Assembly: GCA_964370855.1 (NCBI GenBank)
Contig: CAYJMF010000046.1
Location: 1-36,152 of the forward strand
DNA from: JAKLKS01 sp964370855
Lineage (GTDB): Bacteria > Planctomycetota > JAJSAM01 > JAKLKS01
Length of the DNA: 36,152 nucleotides
Direction of reading: 5' to 3'
Shown here: one piece after another, positions 16,649-23,931 of the stretch
How the letters are laid out: every line of letters starts with the position of its first letter
Numbering within the stretch: the stretch's first letter is position 1
Made by a program: the position numbers and the translations under genes
Notes under the pieces: generated by a model
Told to the model about the DNA's origin: nothing
Database searches by the model: none
What the model saw: the letters and a program-made list of their open reading frames with translations, nothing else

Positions 16649-16680
16649 GGGAAATCCGTGCCAGGCACTTTCTTCCCACG
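16649..16680. repeat. GTGCCAGGCAC palindrome, copy 1, upstream of A1
   Basis: The 11-nt palindrome GTGCCAGGCAC (16658-16668) lies inside an imperfect larger dyad that starts GGGAAATCC and ends near TTCCCACG. The same segment recurs with about one change at 19268-19299, so it belongs to the duplicated unit and may be its boundary. Palindromes of this GTGCCAGGCAC type are common interspersed repeats in several bacterial phyla. Confidence 0.75.
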
Positions 16681-16698
16681 GGGGCTAACATCGGGGGT

Positions 16699-17970
16699 AT
16701 GGAGCCGAGGGCGGGACGGGGCGGGGGCTCGGTGGGGCGGGTGCGCTGGAAGACCCTCGCCGCGGCCGCGGCGGTGGCGCTCTCCCTGCTCCTCGTCTGG
16801 AGGGTGGGCGCCTACCTGATGGGGCGCGGCGTCCTGGAGAAGGAGCTCCTCGCCGACATCCGCGCGGAGTGGGCGTCCCTCGAGGAGGAGGAGCGGTCCC
16901 TTCCCGAAGGGACCAACGCGGCGGAGGTCTGGGAGGAGGCCGCCCGGGTCCTGCCGCCGTCCCTCTGGTGCCGGGTCCAGGTCGAGGACCGGGGGGACGT
17001 GGACGGGATGCTCGCGAAGTGCGAGCCGGGCCTCGTCCTGGTGGATCGGGCGCTGGCCATGGAGGAGTGCCTCTTCCCCGTGAAGAAGCCACGATCCGCG
17101 CTCGGGCCGTTCAGGGTCATGCCCCTCGGTCCCGCGGTTCAGAGCGATCTCATCTTCCGCATTCCCTCGGTGTTGGTTGTCCGGGCCCGCAAGGCCCTGG
17201 CGGAGGGCAGGCTCGCCGATGCGCGGGAGGACGCCCGACGGATCCTCCGGTGCGCGGAGCAGGCGACGGGGAGGTGGTACGCGGGGCCCTCCACCTGGGG
17301 CGAAACGGTGCGGCTGGCGGCGACCCTCATGGAGGAGATCCTCGGCCGCCCCGACCTCCCCGCCGGGGAGGCGCGCCTCCTTGCCGGCTTCCCCGGGAGC
17401 GCGGTGTTCCACCGGGGCAGGGAGAACCAGCTCCGACTCCACCGCCTGCATGCGGACATCGACCTCCTGTCGCTCGTCTCGGGGAACCTGGGGGCGGACC
17501 GGGCCGACGAAGTGAGGCGGGAGCTGGATCTGCCCCGGGCCCTCCCCCTGGTCGGCGTCTCCCTCTCCGACGTGGACGCCGTCCGTGCGTTCCGGTCCCG
17601 GGCGGCGCGTCCGCTCCGGCGGGGTCTCGAATCCTGGCCCGAGGCGGGCCCTCCCGCGGCGCTGGGGCGCCTCGACCTCCTCCGTGCGGCGGCGGCGCTG
17701 CGGGCCTTCCAGGTCGAGAAGGGGCGGCCGGCCTCCCGCCTGGAAAATCTCGTCCCCGATTTCCTGGCCTCGATCCCCCTGGATCCATGGTCCGCGGCGC
17801 CCCTCCCCTACGCGCCCATGGGGGATGGATGGTCGCTTCGCATCTCGCCCGGGAAGGTCCCCACGGGCGTGTTCCTCGATGGGAGGTGGGAAGAACAGGA
17901 GGTCGATCTCTCCTTCCGTTGGCCCCCGCGTCCCGTACCCGAATCGGCCTGGCGGCCGGGAGGGATGTGA
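16699..17970 (+). CDS. Membrane-anchored protein of unknown function, type A copy 1
   Basis: 423 aa; not a recognised family. One N-terminal transmembrane helix (about 18-38) has an Arg-rich short cytosolic end, so most of the protein is likely outside the membrane. Landmarks shared with the four other members are a GTNAAEVWEEAARVLP block (about 72-87), a LVDRALAMEEC block and a C-terminal RAFQVEKGRPAS...LVPDFLASIPLDPW block (about 335-364). The C-terminal pattern resembles the tails of many planctomycete proteins of unknown function. The tail ends PESAWRPGGM. GGGGG precedes the ATG. The stop abuts the GTG of B1. It is followed by paralogs, suggesting a co-expressed set. Confidence 0.8.
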   Translation: MEPRAGRGGGSVGRVRWKTLAAAAAVALSLLLVWRVGAYLMGRGVLEKELLADIRAEWASLEEEERSLPEGTNAAEVWEEAARVLPPSLWCRVQVEDRGDVDGMLAKCEPGLVLVDRALAMEECLFPVKKPRSALGPFRVMPLGPAVQSDLIFRIPSVLVVRARKALAEGRLADAREDARRILRCAEQATGRWYAGPSTWGETVRLAATLMEEILGRPDLPAGEARLLAGFPGSAVFHRGRENQLRLHRLHADIDLLSLVSGNLGADRADEVRRELDLPRALPLVGVSLSDVDAVRAFRSRAARPLRRGLESWPEAGPPAALGRLDLLRAAAALRAFQVEKGRPASRLENLVPDFLASIPLDPWSAAPLPYAPMGDGWSLRISPGKVPTGVFLDGRWEEQEVDLSFRWPPRPVPESAWRPGGM

Positions 17971-19266
17971 GTGGCCGGCGCCGCGCGGGACTCACTCCGC
18001 TTCCTGCGCTCCCACCCGTGGTGGACGGGGCTCACGGCCCTCGTGCTCCTCGTCTTCGGCGGCTGGTGGGCGCGGGAGGAGTGGGCGGCGCGGCGGCTGG
18101 TGGCGGAGATCGCGGAGTGGCGGGCCTCCCGGGCGGGCGTCGACGCGGAGGAGCCCCCGCCCGACGGGGAGAACGCGGCGGCGGGGTGGTTCGAGGCGTT
18201 GCAGGTCCTCTCGTCGAACGCCGGGGGCAGCCTCGCCTTCTCGTGGGAGACGGACGCCATCGAGGACCTCGAGAAGGAGGTGAAGGCCAACGAGGGAGCC
18301 CTCGCCCTCCTCGACGCCTCCCTGGAGCGGCCCCGCTGCGTCCTCCCGGCGCGCATCACCGTGGCCGGGAGTTTCTGGTCCCTTGGCGCGCTGTCCCTGG
18401 CGCGGGGGCGGGTGCAGGCCGCGGCGGGGGAGAGGTCCGCGGCGCTCCGGTCCTTCCTCGTGGTCCACCGCATGCGGCGCCTGCTCGGGGGGAGGGGGAC
18501 CGCCGTCCTGCACATTCCCTCCTGGATGGTCATGAACACCATGGACCCCCTCCTCGGGTTCATCGAGGGGGGGGACCTCGGGGAGGAGGATCTCGTGTTC
18601 CTCCTCCGCCACGCCCTCCGCCCGGAGGAACTGCGGGAGTCGGAGATGGACTTCTACGAGGGTGCCCTGTTGCCCATGGTCGCCGAGGGCATGGAGAGGG
18701 TGGTGCAGCCCGGGGGGAAGGAGTGGCTCCGGTCCATCGGACTGAAGGAGCCGACCCTGGAGCAGCGGATGCTGCGCACCTTCGGGAAGGCGTACCCCCC
18801 GGGGGTCGAGGAGTTCCCGACGGCGGTGCAAGCGCGGACCGTCTGGCTCCTGCACCGGGAGGCGGCCGGAGCCTTCCGCCGGCGGGGGGCGGGGGCGTTT
18901 CCGGTGGTGGAGGAGGGGCCCGATTCCCGAGACTCCTCGCCGGACCCCTTCGTGGAGGTCGAGTCCTCCCTGCGGGACCAGGTCCGGTACGCCTTCGCGG
19001 CGGAGACGTGGCTCTCCCTCCTGCGCGGCGCGGCGGCGGCGCGGTTGCACCAGGTGCGGTCGGGGAGCCTCCCCGCGCGGATGGAAAATCTCGTGCCGAT
19101 TCCCCTCGATGCGCCGCCGGAGGACCCGTTCACGGGGGGGACGCTCGTCTGGACCATGGAGGGGGGCGCGGGCGTCCTTCGGAGCGCGGGCCCGCCGAAG
19201 GAGGATCGGGGCGGGGGGCTCTCGCCGCTCGCCGACCACACGGAGTTCCGCATCTCCCTCCGCTGA
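17971..19266 (+). CDS. Membrane-anchored protein of unknown function, type B copy 1
   Basis: 431 aa, starting with GTG immediately after the A1 stop, so translation is probably coupled. One transmembrane helix (about 17-34, TGLTALVLLVFGGWW) follows a short basic N-terminus. The family landmarks are a GENAAAGWFEAL block (about 65-76), LALLDASLERPRC, and a C-terminal R-xx-SGSLPARMENLVP ... EDPFTGGTL block (about 365-388). Unlike type A it has an extra central segment rich in charged helices. No catalytic motif is visible. It is more diverged from B2 than A1 is from A2. Confidence 0.8.
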   Translation: MAGAARDSLRFLRSHPWWTGLTALVLLVFGGWWAREEWAARRLVAEIAEWRASRAGVDAEEPPPDGENAAAGWFEALQVLSSNAGGSLAFSWETDAIEDLEKEVKANEGALALLDASLERPRCVLPARITVAGSFWSLGALSLARGRVQAAAGERSAALRSFLVVHRMRRLLGGRGTAVLHIPSWMVMNTMDPLLGFIEGGDLGEEDLVFLLRHALRPEELRESEMDFYEGALLPMVAEGMERVVQPGGKEWLRSIGLKEPTLEQRMLRTFGKAYPPGVEEFPTAVQARTVWLLHREAAGAFRRRGAGAFPVVEEGPDSRDSSPDPFVEVESSLRDQVRYAFAAETWLSLLRGAAAARLHQVRSGSLPARMENLVPIPLDAPPEDPFTGGTLVWTMEGGAGVLRSAGPPKEDRGGGLSPLADHTEFRISLR

Positions 19267-19267
19267 C

Positions 19268-19299
19268 GGGAAATCCGTGCCAGGCACTTTCCTCCCACG
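19268..19299. repeat. GTGCCAGGCAC palindrome, copy 2, between B1 and A2
   Basis: Same segment as 16649-16680, with GTGCCAGGCAC at 19277-19287. It occupies most of the 52-bp spacer between the two A-B units. It could be a recombination site behind the duplication or an RNA hairpin that uncouples the two units. Confidence 0.75.
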
Positions 19300-19318
19300 G
19301 GGGCGTTACCATCGGGGA

Positions 19319-20593
19319 ATGGAGCCGAGGGCGGGACGCCGGGTGGGCTCGGGGGGGCGGGTGCGCTGGAAGACCCTCGCCGCGGCCGCGGCGGTGGCGC
19401 TCTCCCTGCTCCTCGTCTGGAGGGTGGGCGCCTACCAGATGCGGCGCAGCGCCCTGGAGAAGGAGCTCCTCGCCGACATCCGTGCGGAGTGGGCCGCCCT
19501 CGAGGAGGAGGAGCGGTGCCTTCCCGAGGGGACCAACGCGGCGGAGGTCTGGGAGGAGGCGGCCCGGGTCCTCCCGCCGGCCCTCAGGCGCCGGTTCCTC
19601 GTCAAGGACCGGGGGGACGAGGACAGGGTGCTAGCGAGCTGCGAGCCGGGCTTCGTCCTGGTGGATCGGGCGCTGGCGATGGAGGAGTGCCTCTTCCCGG
19701 TGAAGAAGCCGATGTCCACACTCGGGGCCTTCAGGATGGTCCCCTACGGTCCCCAGGTCCAGAGCGGCCTCACCTGCGAGATTCCCCATCTCCTGGTCCT
19801 CCGGGCGCGCAAGGCCCTGGCGGAGGACAGGGTTGCGGACGCGCGGCAGGACTGCCGACGAATCCTCCGGTGCGTGGAGCAGGCGACGGGGAGGTGGTAC
19901 AAGGGCCCCTTCCACTGGTGCGGCGCCGTCCGGCAGGCGGCCACGCTGATGGAGGCGATCCTCGGGCGGCCCGACCTCACGGCCGACGACGCGCGGCTGC
20001 TGGCCGGTTTCCCCGGGAGCGCGGAGCTCCAGCGGGGCCGCGAGAACCAGCTCCGCCTCCACCGGCTTCATGCGGACATCGATCTCCTGGCGCTGGTGTC
20101 GGGGGAGTTGCTGCAGGCCGGTGAAGCGGAGGAACTTCGGGTGGAACTGGGTCTTCCTGGGGCCATTCCCCTCCTGGGATTCTCCTTCTCGGACCCGGAC
20201 GACATCCGGGCACTGCGGGCGCGGTCCCTTCGCCCCATCCGCCACGGACTCGAGTCCTGGCCCGAGGCAGGTCCCCCTTCCACGCTGGCCCGGCTCGACC
20301 TCCTCCGGGCGGCGGCGGCCCTCCGCGCCTTCCAGATCGAGAAGGGGCGGCCGGCCTCCCGTGTCGAGGACCTCGTTCCCGACCTCCTCCCCTCGGTCCC
20401 CCTGGATCCATGGACCGGAGGGCCCCTCGCCTACGAGGTGCAGGGGGACCGGTGGCTCCTTCGGGTCCCGTCGGGACGGGACCACGTGGGACTCCAGACC
20501 GACGGGACTTGGCTCGAGACCGGAGCGGATCTCTCCTTCCGGTGGCCCGCGCGGCCCGTACCCGAATCGGCCTGGCGGCCGGGAGGGTTTTGA
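19319..20593 (+). CDS. Membrane-anchored protein of unknown function, type A copy 2
   Basis: 424 aa paralog of the protein at 16699. The first 60 or so residues, including the transmembrane helix and KELLADIRAEW, are nearly identical, as is the tail PESAWRPGG. The centre has drifted, for example in the segment after SGELL. The C-terminal block reads RASRVEDLVP-like ... VPLDPWTGGPLAYE. The ATG at 19319 follows CGGGGA and corresponds exactly to the A1 start. Its stop overlaps the B2 start as TGATG. Function unknown; a paired role with type B is inferred from the conserved A-B order and coupling. Confidence 0.8.
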   Translation: MEPRAGRRVGSGGRVRWKTLAAAAAVALSLLLVWRVGAYQMRRSALEKELLADIRAEWAALEEEERCLPEGTNAAEVWEEAARVLPPALRRRFLVKDRGDEDRVLASCEPGFVLVDRALAMEECLFPVKKPMSTLGAFRMVPYGPQVQSGLTCEIPHLLVLRARKALAEDRVADARQDCRRILRCVEQATGRWYKGPFHWCGAVRQAATLMEAILGRPDLTADDARLLAGFPGSAELQRGRENQLRLHRLHADIDLLALVSGELLQAGEAEELRVELGLPGAIPLLGFSFSDPDDIRALRARSLRPIRHGLESWPEAGPPSTLARLDLLRAAAALRAFQIEKGRPASRVEDLVPDLLPSVPLDPWTGGPLAYEVQGDRWLLRVPSGRDHVGLQTDGTWLETGADLSFRWPARPVPESAWRPGGF

Positions 20594-21885
20594 TGGAGGG
20601 GGCCCGCTCCGCCGCCGCCCGGTTCCTGCGCGCGCATCCGTGGTGGACGGGGCTCACGGCCCTCGTGATCCTCGTCTTCGGCGGCTGGTGGGCGCGGGAG
20701 GAGTGGGCGGCGTGGCGGCTGCTGGCGGAGATCGCGGAGTGGCGGGCCTCCCGGCCGGTCCTTCCGGCGGAGGAGCCCGTTCCCGACGCGGAGAACGCGG
20801 CGGTGGGTTGGGAGGAGGCGATCCGGGCGATCGCGCCGGGGACCGGGAGGAGACCGGCCTACGCCCAAGACTGGATATACCTCGAAAGCGAGGAACTTGC
20901 CGCGCTGGTAAAGGCCAACGAGGCGGCCCTCCTCATCCTGGACTCCTCCCTCGAGCGTCCGCGGTTCGGCCATCGTGGAGAGGCCTCCATGGGCGGAAGC
21001 CTCGTGACCATCGCCGGCCTGGCCATCGCCCGTGGGAGGGCCAGGGCCGCGGAAGGAGACGGTTCGGCGGCCCTGCGTTCCCTGCTCGCGGTCCACCGGA
21101 TGAAGCGTCTCGCGGGGCGGAGACCGGTCGAGAACCAGACCATCTCGACATGGACCATCCGTCACTCGATGGACACTCCCCTCGAACTGGTCGAAAGCGG
21201 CAGGCTCTCCGAGGCCGACCTGGAGTTCCTGCTCCGCCACTCCCTCCGGCCGGGGGAGTTCCGCGACTTCACGGTGGCGGAATTCGAGGGAATCGAAATG
21301 GTGCGTGTTGCGGACTGGTTCGAGAAGGCCGTCCAGCCGGACGGGAAGGAGTGGTTCGTCGCCGGCGGTGCAAAGCTGCCGACCCTCGAGCAGAGATTCC
21401 TGCGGGCCTTTGGCAAGGAGTACCCCAAGGGAGTCGAGGACTTCCCAACGGCGGTGGAAATGCGGCATGCATGGGCCCTCCACCGGCAGTCGGCGACGAA
21501 CTATCGGCAGAGGGGCAGGGAGGCCTTCCCTCTGGAGGGTCGGTCCGTGCTGAACCGGGGAATCTCGTGGGACTTTGAGACCTGGCTTCGACGCGCGAAC
21601 CGGCGGGAGATCGAGGTCGAGACGATGCTCTCCCTTCTCCGCGGGGCGGCGGCGGTGCGGCTGTACCAGTTGCGGACGGGGAACCTCCCCTCCCGGATGG
21701 AAAATCTCGTGCCGGACATCCTCGAATCGCTGCCCGAGGATCCGTTCACGGGCGGAACGTTGACCTGGACTCTAGGCAGTGGCGTGGGATCGCTCCGCAG
21801 CGCCGGGCCGCCCCCGGAGGACCAGGGGGAGGACCTGGACGGTCTGCCCGGGCGAGAGGACTATTCCATCCTGCTTCGTGAATGA
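20593..21885 (+). CDS. Membrane-anchored protein of unknown function, type B copy 2
   Basis: 430 aa paralog of the protein at 17971. It has the same helix (TGLTALVILVFGGWW) and the landmarks AENAAVGWEEAI-like, LLILDSSLERPR, KEWF...PTLEQRFLRAFGKEYPKGVEDFP, and the C-terminal LPSRMENLVP ... EDPFTGGTL. The central region differs from B1 more than the ends do. Coupled to A2 (TGATG) and to the HAD gene (ATGA). A slightly lower GC patch around 20860-20900 contrasts with its neighbours. No enzyme motif seen. Confidence 0.8.
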   Translation: MEGARSAAARFLRAHPWWTGLTALVILVFGGWWAREEWAAWRLLAEIAEWRASRPVLPAEEPVPDAENAAVGWEEAIRAIAPGTGRRPAYAQDWIYLESEELAALVKANEAALLILDSSLERPRFGHRGEASMGGSLVTIAGLAIARGRARAAEGDGSAALRSLLAVHRMKRLAGRRPVENQTISTWTIRHSMDTPLELVESGRLSEADLEFLLRHSLRPGEFRDFTVAEFEGIEMVRVADWFEKAVQPDGKEWFVAGGAKLPTLEQRFLRAFGKEYPKGVEDFPTAVEMRHAWALHRQSATNYRQRGREAFPLEGRSVLNRGISWDFETWLRRANRREIEVETMLSLLRGAAAVRLYQLRTGNLPSRMENLVPDILESLPEDPFTGGTLTWTLGSGVGSLRSAGPPPEDQGEDLDGLPGREDYSILLRE

Positions 21886-22595
21886 ATCGTGTCGGGTACC
21901 ATCCCCCCGTGCTCCCGCGCGCCCTCCTGGTGGATCTCGACGACACCCTCATCGACGACTCGTCGATGACGGGGGCCTGCTGGGACGCGGCCTGCGCCGG
22001 GGCCGGGATGCCGGGCCTGCGCGAGGCCGTGGCCGCGGCCATCGCGCACTTCTGGAGCGACCCGGAGCGCCACCGCATCGGCCGCCTCGATCTCGCGGCG
22101 GCGCGGCGGCTCATCGTCGGGGACGCGCTCGCCGGGATGGGGCGCCCCGACCCCGGCCTCGCGCGGTCCGTGGCGGACCGGTACTCCGATCTCCGGAGCG
22201 CCTCCTCGGTCCTCCTCCCCGGCGCCCGGGAGGCGCTGGCGGGGTTGCGCGACCGCGGCGTCCGCATGGTGCTCGTGACCAACGGCGCGTCGGCCGTGCA
22301 GCGTTCGAAGATCGACCGCTTCGGCCTCGCCTCCTTCTTCGAGGAGATCCTCGTCGAGGGGGAGGTCGGCTACGGGAAGCCCGACGAGAGGATCTACCGT
22401 CGCGGGCTGGAGGCCGTGGGGGCCACCGCGGCGGAGGCCTGGATCGCCGGCGACAACCTCGAGTGGGAGGTCGCCGTCCCGAAGCGCCTCGGGTTCACCA
22501 CGGTGTGGGTGGACCACCGGGGGCGGGGGCTGCCGGAGAACCCTCCGGCGGTCCCGGACCGCGTCGTGCGTGGGCTCGGGGAGCTGCTGCGGTGA
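21882..22595 (+). CDS. HAD-superfamily phosphatase (class IA)
   Basis: 237 aa. HAD motifs: DLDDTLID with nucleophile D18 and D20, VTNGAS (motif II), the motif III lysine in GKPDERIY, and AGDNLEWEV (motif IV). The helical cap lies between about residues 25 and 105. The layout resembles the YjjG/N-acylneuraminate-9-phosphatase branch; the substrate cannot be told. The ATG at 21882 overlaps the B2 stop (ATGA), but the first nine codons (MNRVGYHPP) are a degenerate arm of the family 2 hairpin, and most relatives start just before the LVDLDDT strand. A GTG at 21909 may therefore be the original start. Its stop overlaps the next gene (GTGA). Confidence 0.88.
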   Translation: MNRVGYHPPVLPRALLVDLDDTLIDDSSMTGACWDAACAGAGMPGLREAVAAAIAHFWSDPERHRIGRLDLAAARRLIVGDALAGMGRPDPGLARSVADRYSDLRSASSVLLPGAREALAGLRDRGVRMVLVTNGASAVQRSKIDRFGLASFFEEILVEGEVGYGKPDERIYRRGLEAVGATAAEAWIAGDNLEWEVAVPKRLGFTTVWVDHRGRGLPENPPAVPDRVVRGLGELLR

Positions 22596-23878
22596 GTCCG
22601 CGGGCGCGGCGCTGGGTTCGCGCCGGCGTCGCGCTCCTGCTCGTCGGAGCCGCATGGGGGCTCGTCCGCTACTTGCGGGAGAAGTCCGACCGGGAGGCCG
22701 TGATCCGGGATCTCCGCGCGAGGATCGCGAACGCGGAATCCCCGGCCGCCGCTCACGCCAACGGGGAGGAGGACATCCCGGCGGAAGAGAACGCGGCGCT
22801 GCTCTACATCCGGGCCGGGGACCTCCTTGAAGGGTCCATGGCGCGGGAGGAGGATGGAGCCGCCGCCCTCGGCGTTGAAGAGGATGCGGCGGTCTCCGCC
22901 TACGTACGCGGCTTCGTCGCATCCAACGGCGAGGCGTGCGCGTTGCTCGACCGAGCGGCCACCTTTCCCCGTTGCGGCTGGAAGGGGCTGACGCCCCTAT
23001 CCCACTTCCAGGGCACGCAGCTGCTCCGCCTGGAATTGGTGCGCGGCGCCCTCGCGCGGGAAGCGGCGGACTTCCAGGAGGCGGTCTTCTGCGCACGGCG
23101 AGTCCTCCTCCTCGGGAGGAGGGCGCGGGTCGTTGAAGTCCTGGAAGGCGTGCCGCTTCATGCCAGGAACTCCTCTCGGTGGGCCGCGGAACTTCTGCTG
23201 TCCATCGCGGTTGACCCGCGGCTGGACCTGGCGGGGGCCCTGGCGGCGCTCGATGTCGCACGCGGGCTGGACGATCCATGGGAGTTCTGGGGGGCCTACC
23301 ACCGGCAGGATCGGCACTGGTCGGAGACCGTCGCCCTGCGCCTCCTCGGTCCGGAGCGGCGGCAGGCCTACGAGGAACTCGGCCACGAGGATTCCCTGGA
23401 GACGAGGCTGAAGGATCTGATCCCTGGGACCCGGCGCCGTCAGCATTCGCCCTCCGGCTATCCCACCGCAGGGGACGTTCGCCGTGCCCTCGCCGCGGCG
23501 GATGCGACACAGGCGGCCCTTGACGCCCGGGATGGCACGGCCTTCCGGCCCTCGGGTCCCATCGACGCCCTGTTCACCGGCGATCCGGACGACGAGTGGC
23601 CACCCGTGGTCCTGAAGATGGGTGGAATTCACATGGGGCGGTTCTGCTGCAAGGACGAAGCGGAACTCGGAGCGCTCCGGGGCGCACTCGCTCTGCGGGT
23701 GTTCACCCTGCGTGAGAGGCGTCCGGCCCGGGGATGGGAGGACGTCGTGCCGTCCCTCCTGCCCGCCATCCCGCGGGACCCCTTCACGGGCGGGCAACTG
23801 GAGATGGAATCGCTCCCCGACGGACACGGGTCCGTGGGGTGCAAGGGATGGGGCAAGGAAGTCCGCGTCCGCTGGTGA
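22592..23878 (+). CDS. Membrane-anchored protein of unknown function, type C (diverged paralog)
   Basis: 428 aa, GTG start overlapping the HAD stop (GTGA). A basic N-terminus leads into one transmembrane helix (about 9-25, VRAGVALLLVGAAWGLV). The same landmarks as types A and B appear: AEENAALLYIRAGDLL, CALLDRAATFPRC, and a C-terminal ERRPARGWEDVVPSLLPAIPRDPFTGG block (about 373-397). A central YHRQDRHWSETVALRLL region is unlike A or B. It ends the + strand run and converges on ftcD across 53 bp. Function unknown. Confidence 0.78.
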   Translation: MSPRARRWVRAGVALLLVGAAWGLVRYLREKSDREAVIRDLRARIANAESPAAAHANGEEDIPAEENAALLYIRAGDLLEGSMAREEDGAAALGVEEDAAVSAYVRGFVASNGEACALLDRAATFPRCGWKGLTPLSHFQGTQLLRLELVRGALAREAADFQEAVFCARRVLLLGRRARVVEVLEGVPLHARNSSRWAAELLLSIAVDPRLDLAGALAALDVARGLDDPWEFWGAYHRQDRHWSETVALRLLGPERRQAYEELGHEDSLETRLKDLIPGTRRRQHSPSGYPTAGDVRRALAAADATQAALDARDGTAFRPSGPIDALFTGDPDDEWPPVVLKMGGIHMGRFCCKDEAELGALRGALALRVFTLRERRPARGWEDVVPSLLPAIPRDPFTGGQLEMESLPDGHGSVGCKGWGKEVRVRW

Positions 23879-23901
23879 CCTCCCGCCCGGTCGTCCGTCG
23901 C

Positions 23902-23930
23902 AGCATACAGGTGTCTGACACCGTTCTGCT
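23902..23930. repeat. GGTGTCTGACACC palindrome between convergent genes
   Basis: The perfect 13-nt palindrome GGTGTCTGACACC (23910-23922) is flanked by partly complementary AGCA/TGCT ends, giving an imperfect 29-nt stem. It sits in the 53-bp gap between the convergent gene C and ftcD and could act as a bidirectional terminator. It resembles a common class of interspersed GTGTCTGACAC repeats. Confidence 0.7.
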
Positions 23931-23931
23931 G

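Larger units (their letters stand above)
16649..21885 (+). repeat. Tandem duplication of a two-gene A-B unit
   Basis: Unit 1 (about 16649-19267: palindrome, A1, B1) and unit 2 (about 19268-21885: palindrome, A2, B2) have the same order and spacing; the offset is 2,619-2,620 bp. DNA identity is highest at the front of the A genes, where long stretches match base for base (for example around 16735-16800 against 19355-19420), and falls toward the B genes. The divergence shows the duplication is not an assembly repeat. Confidence 0.9.
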
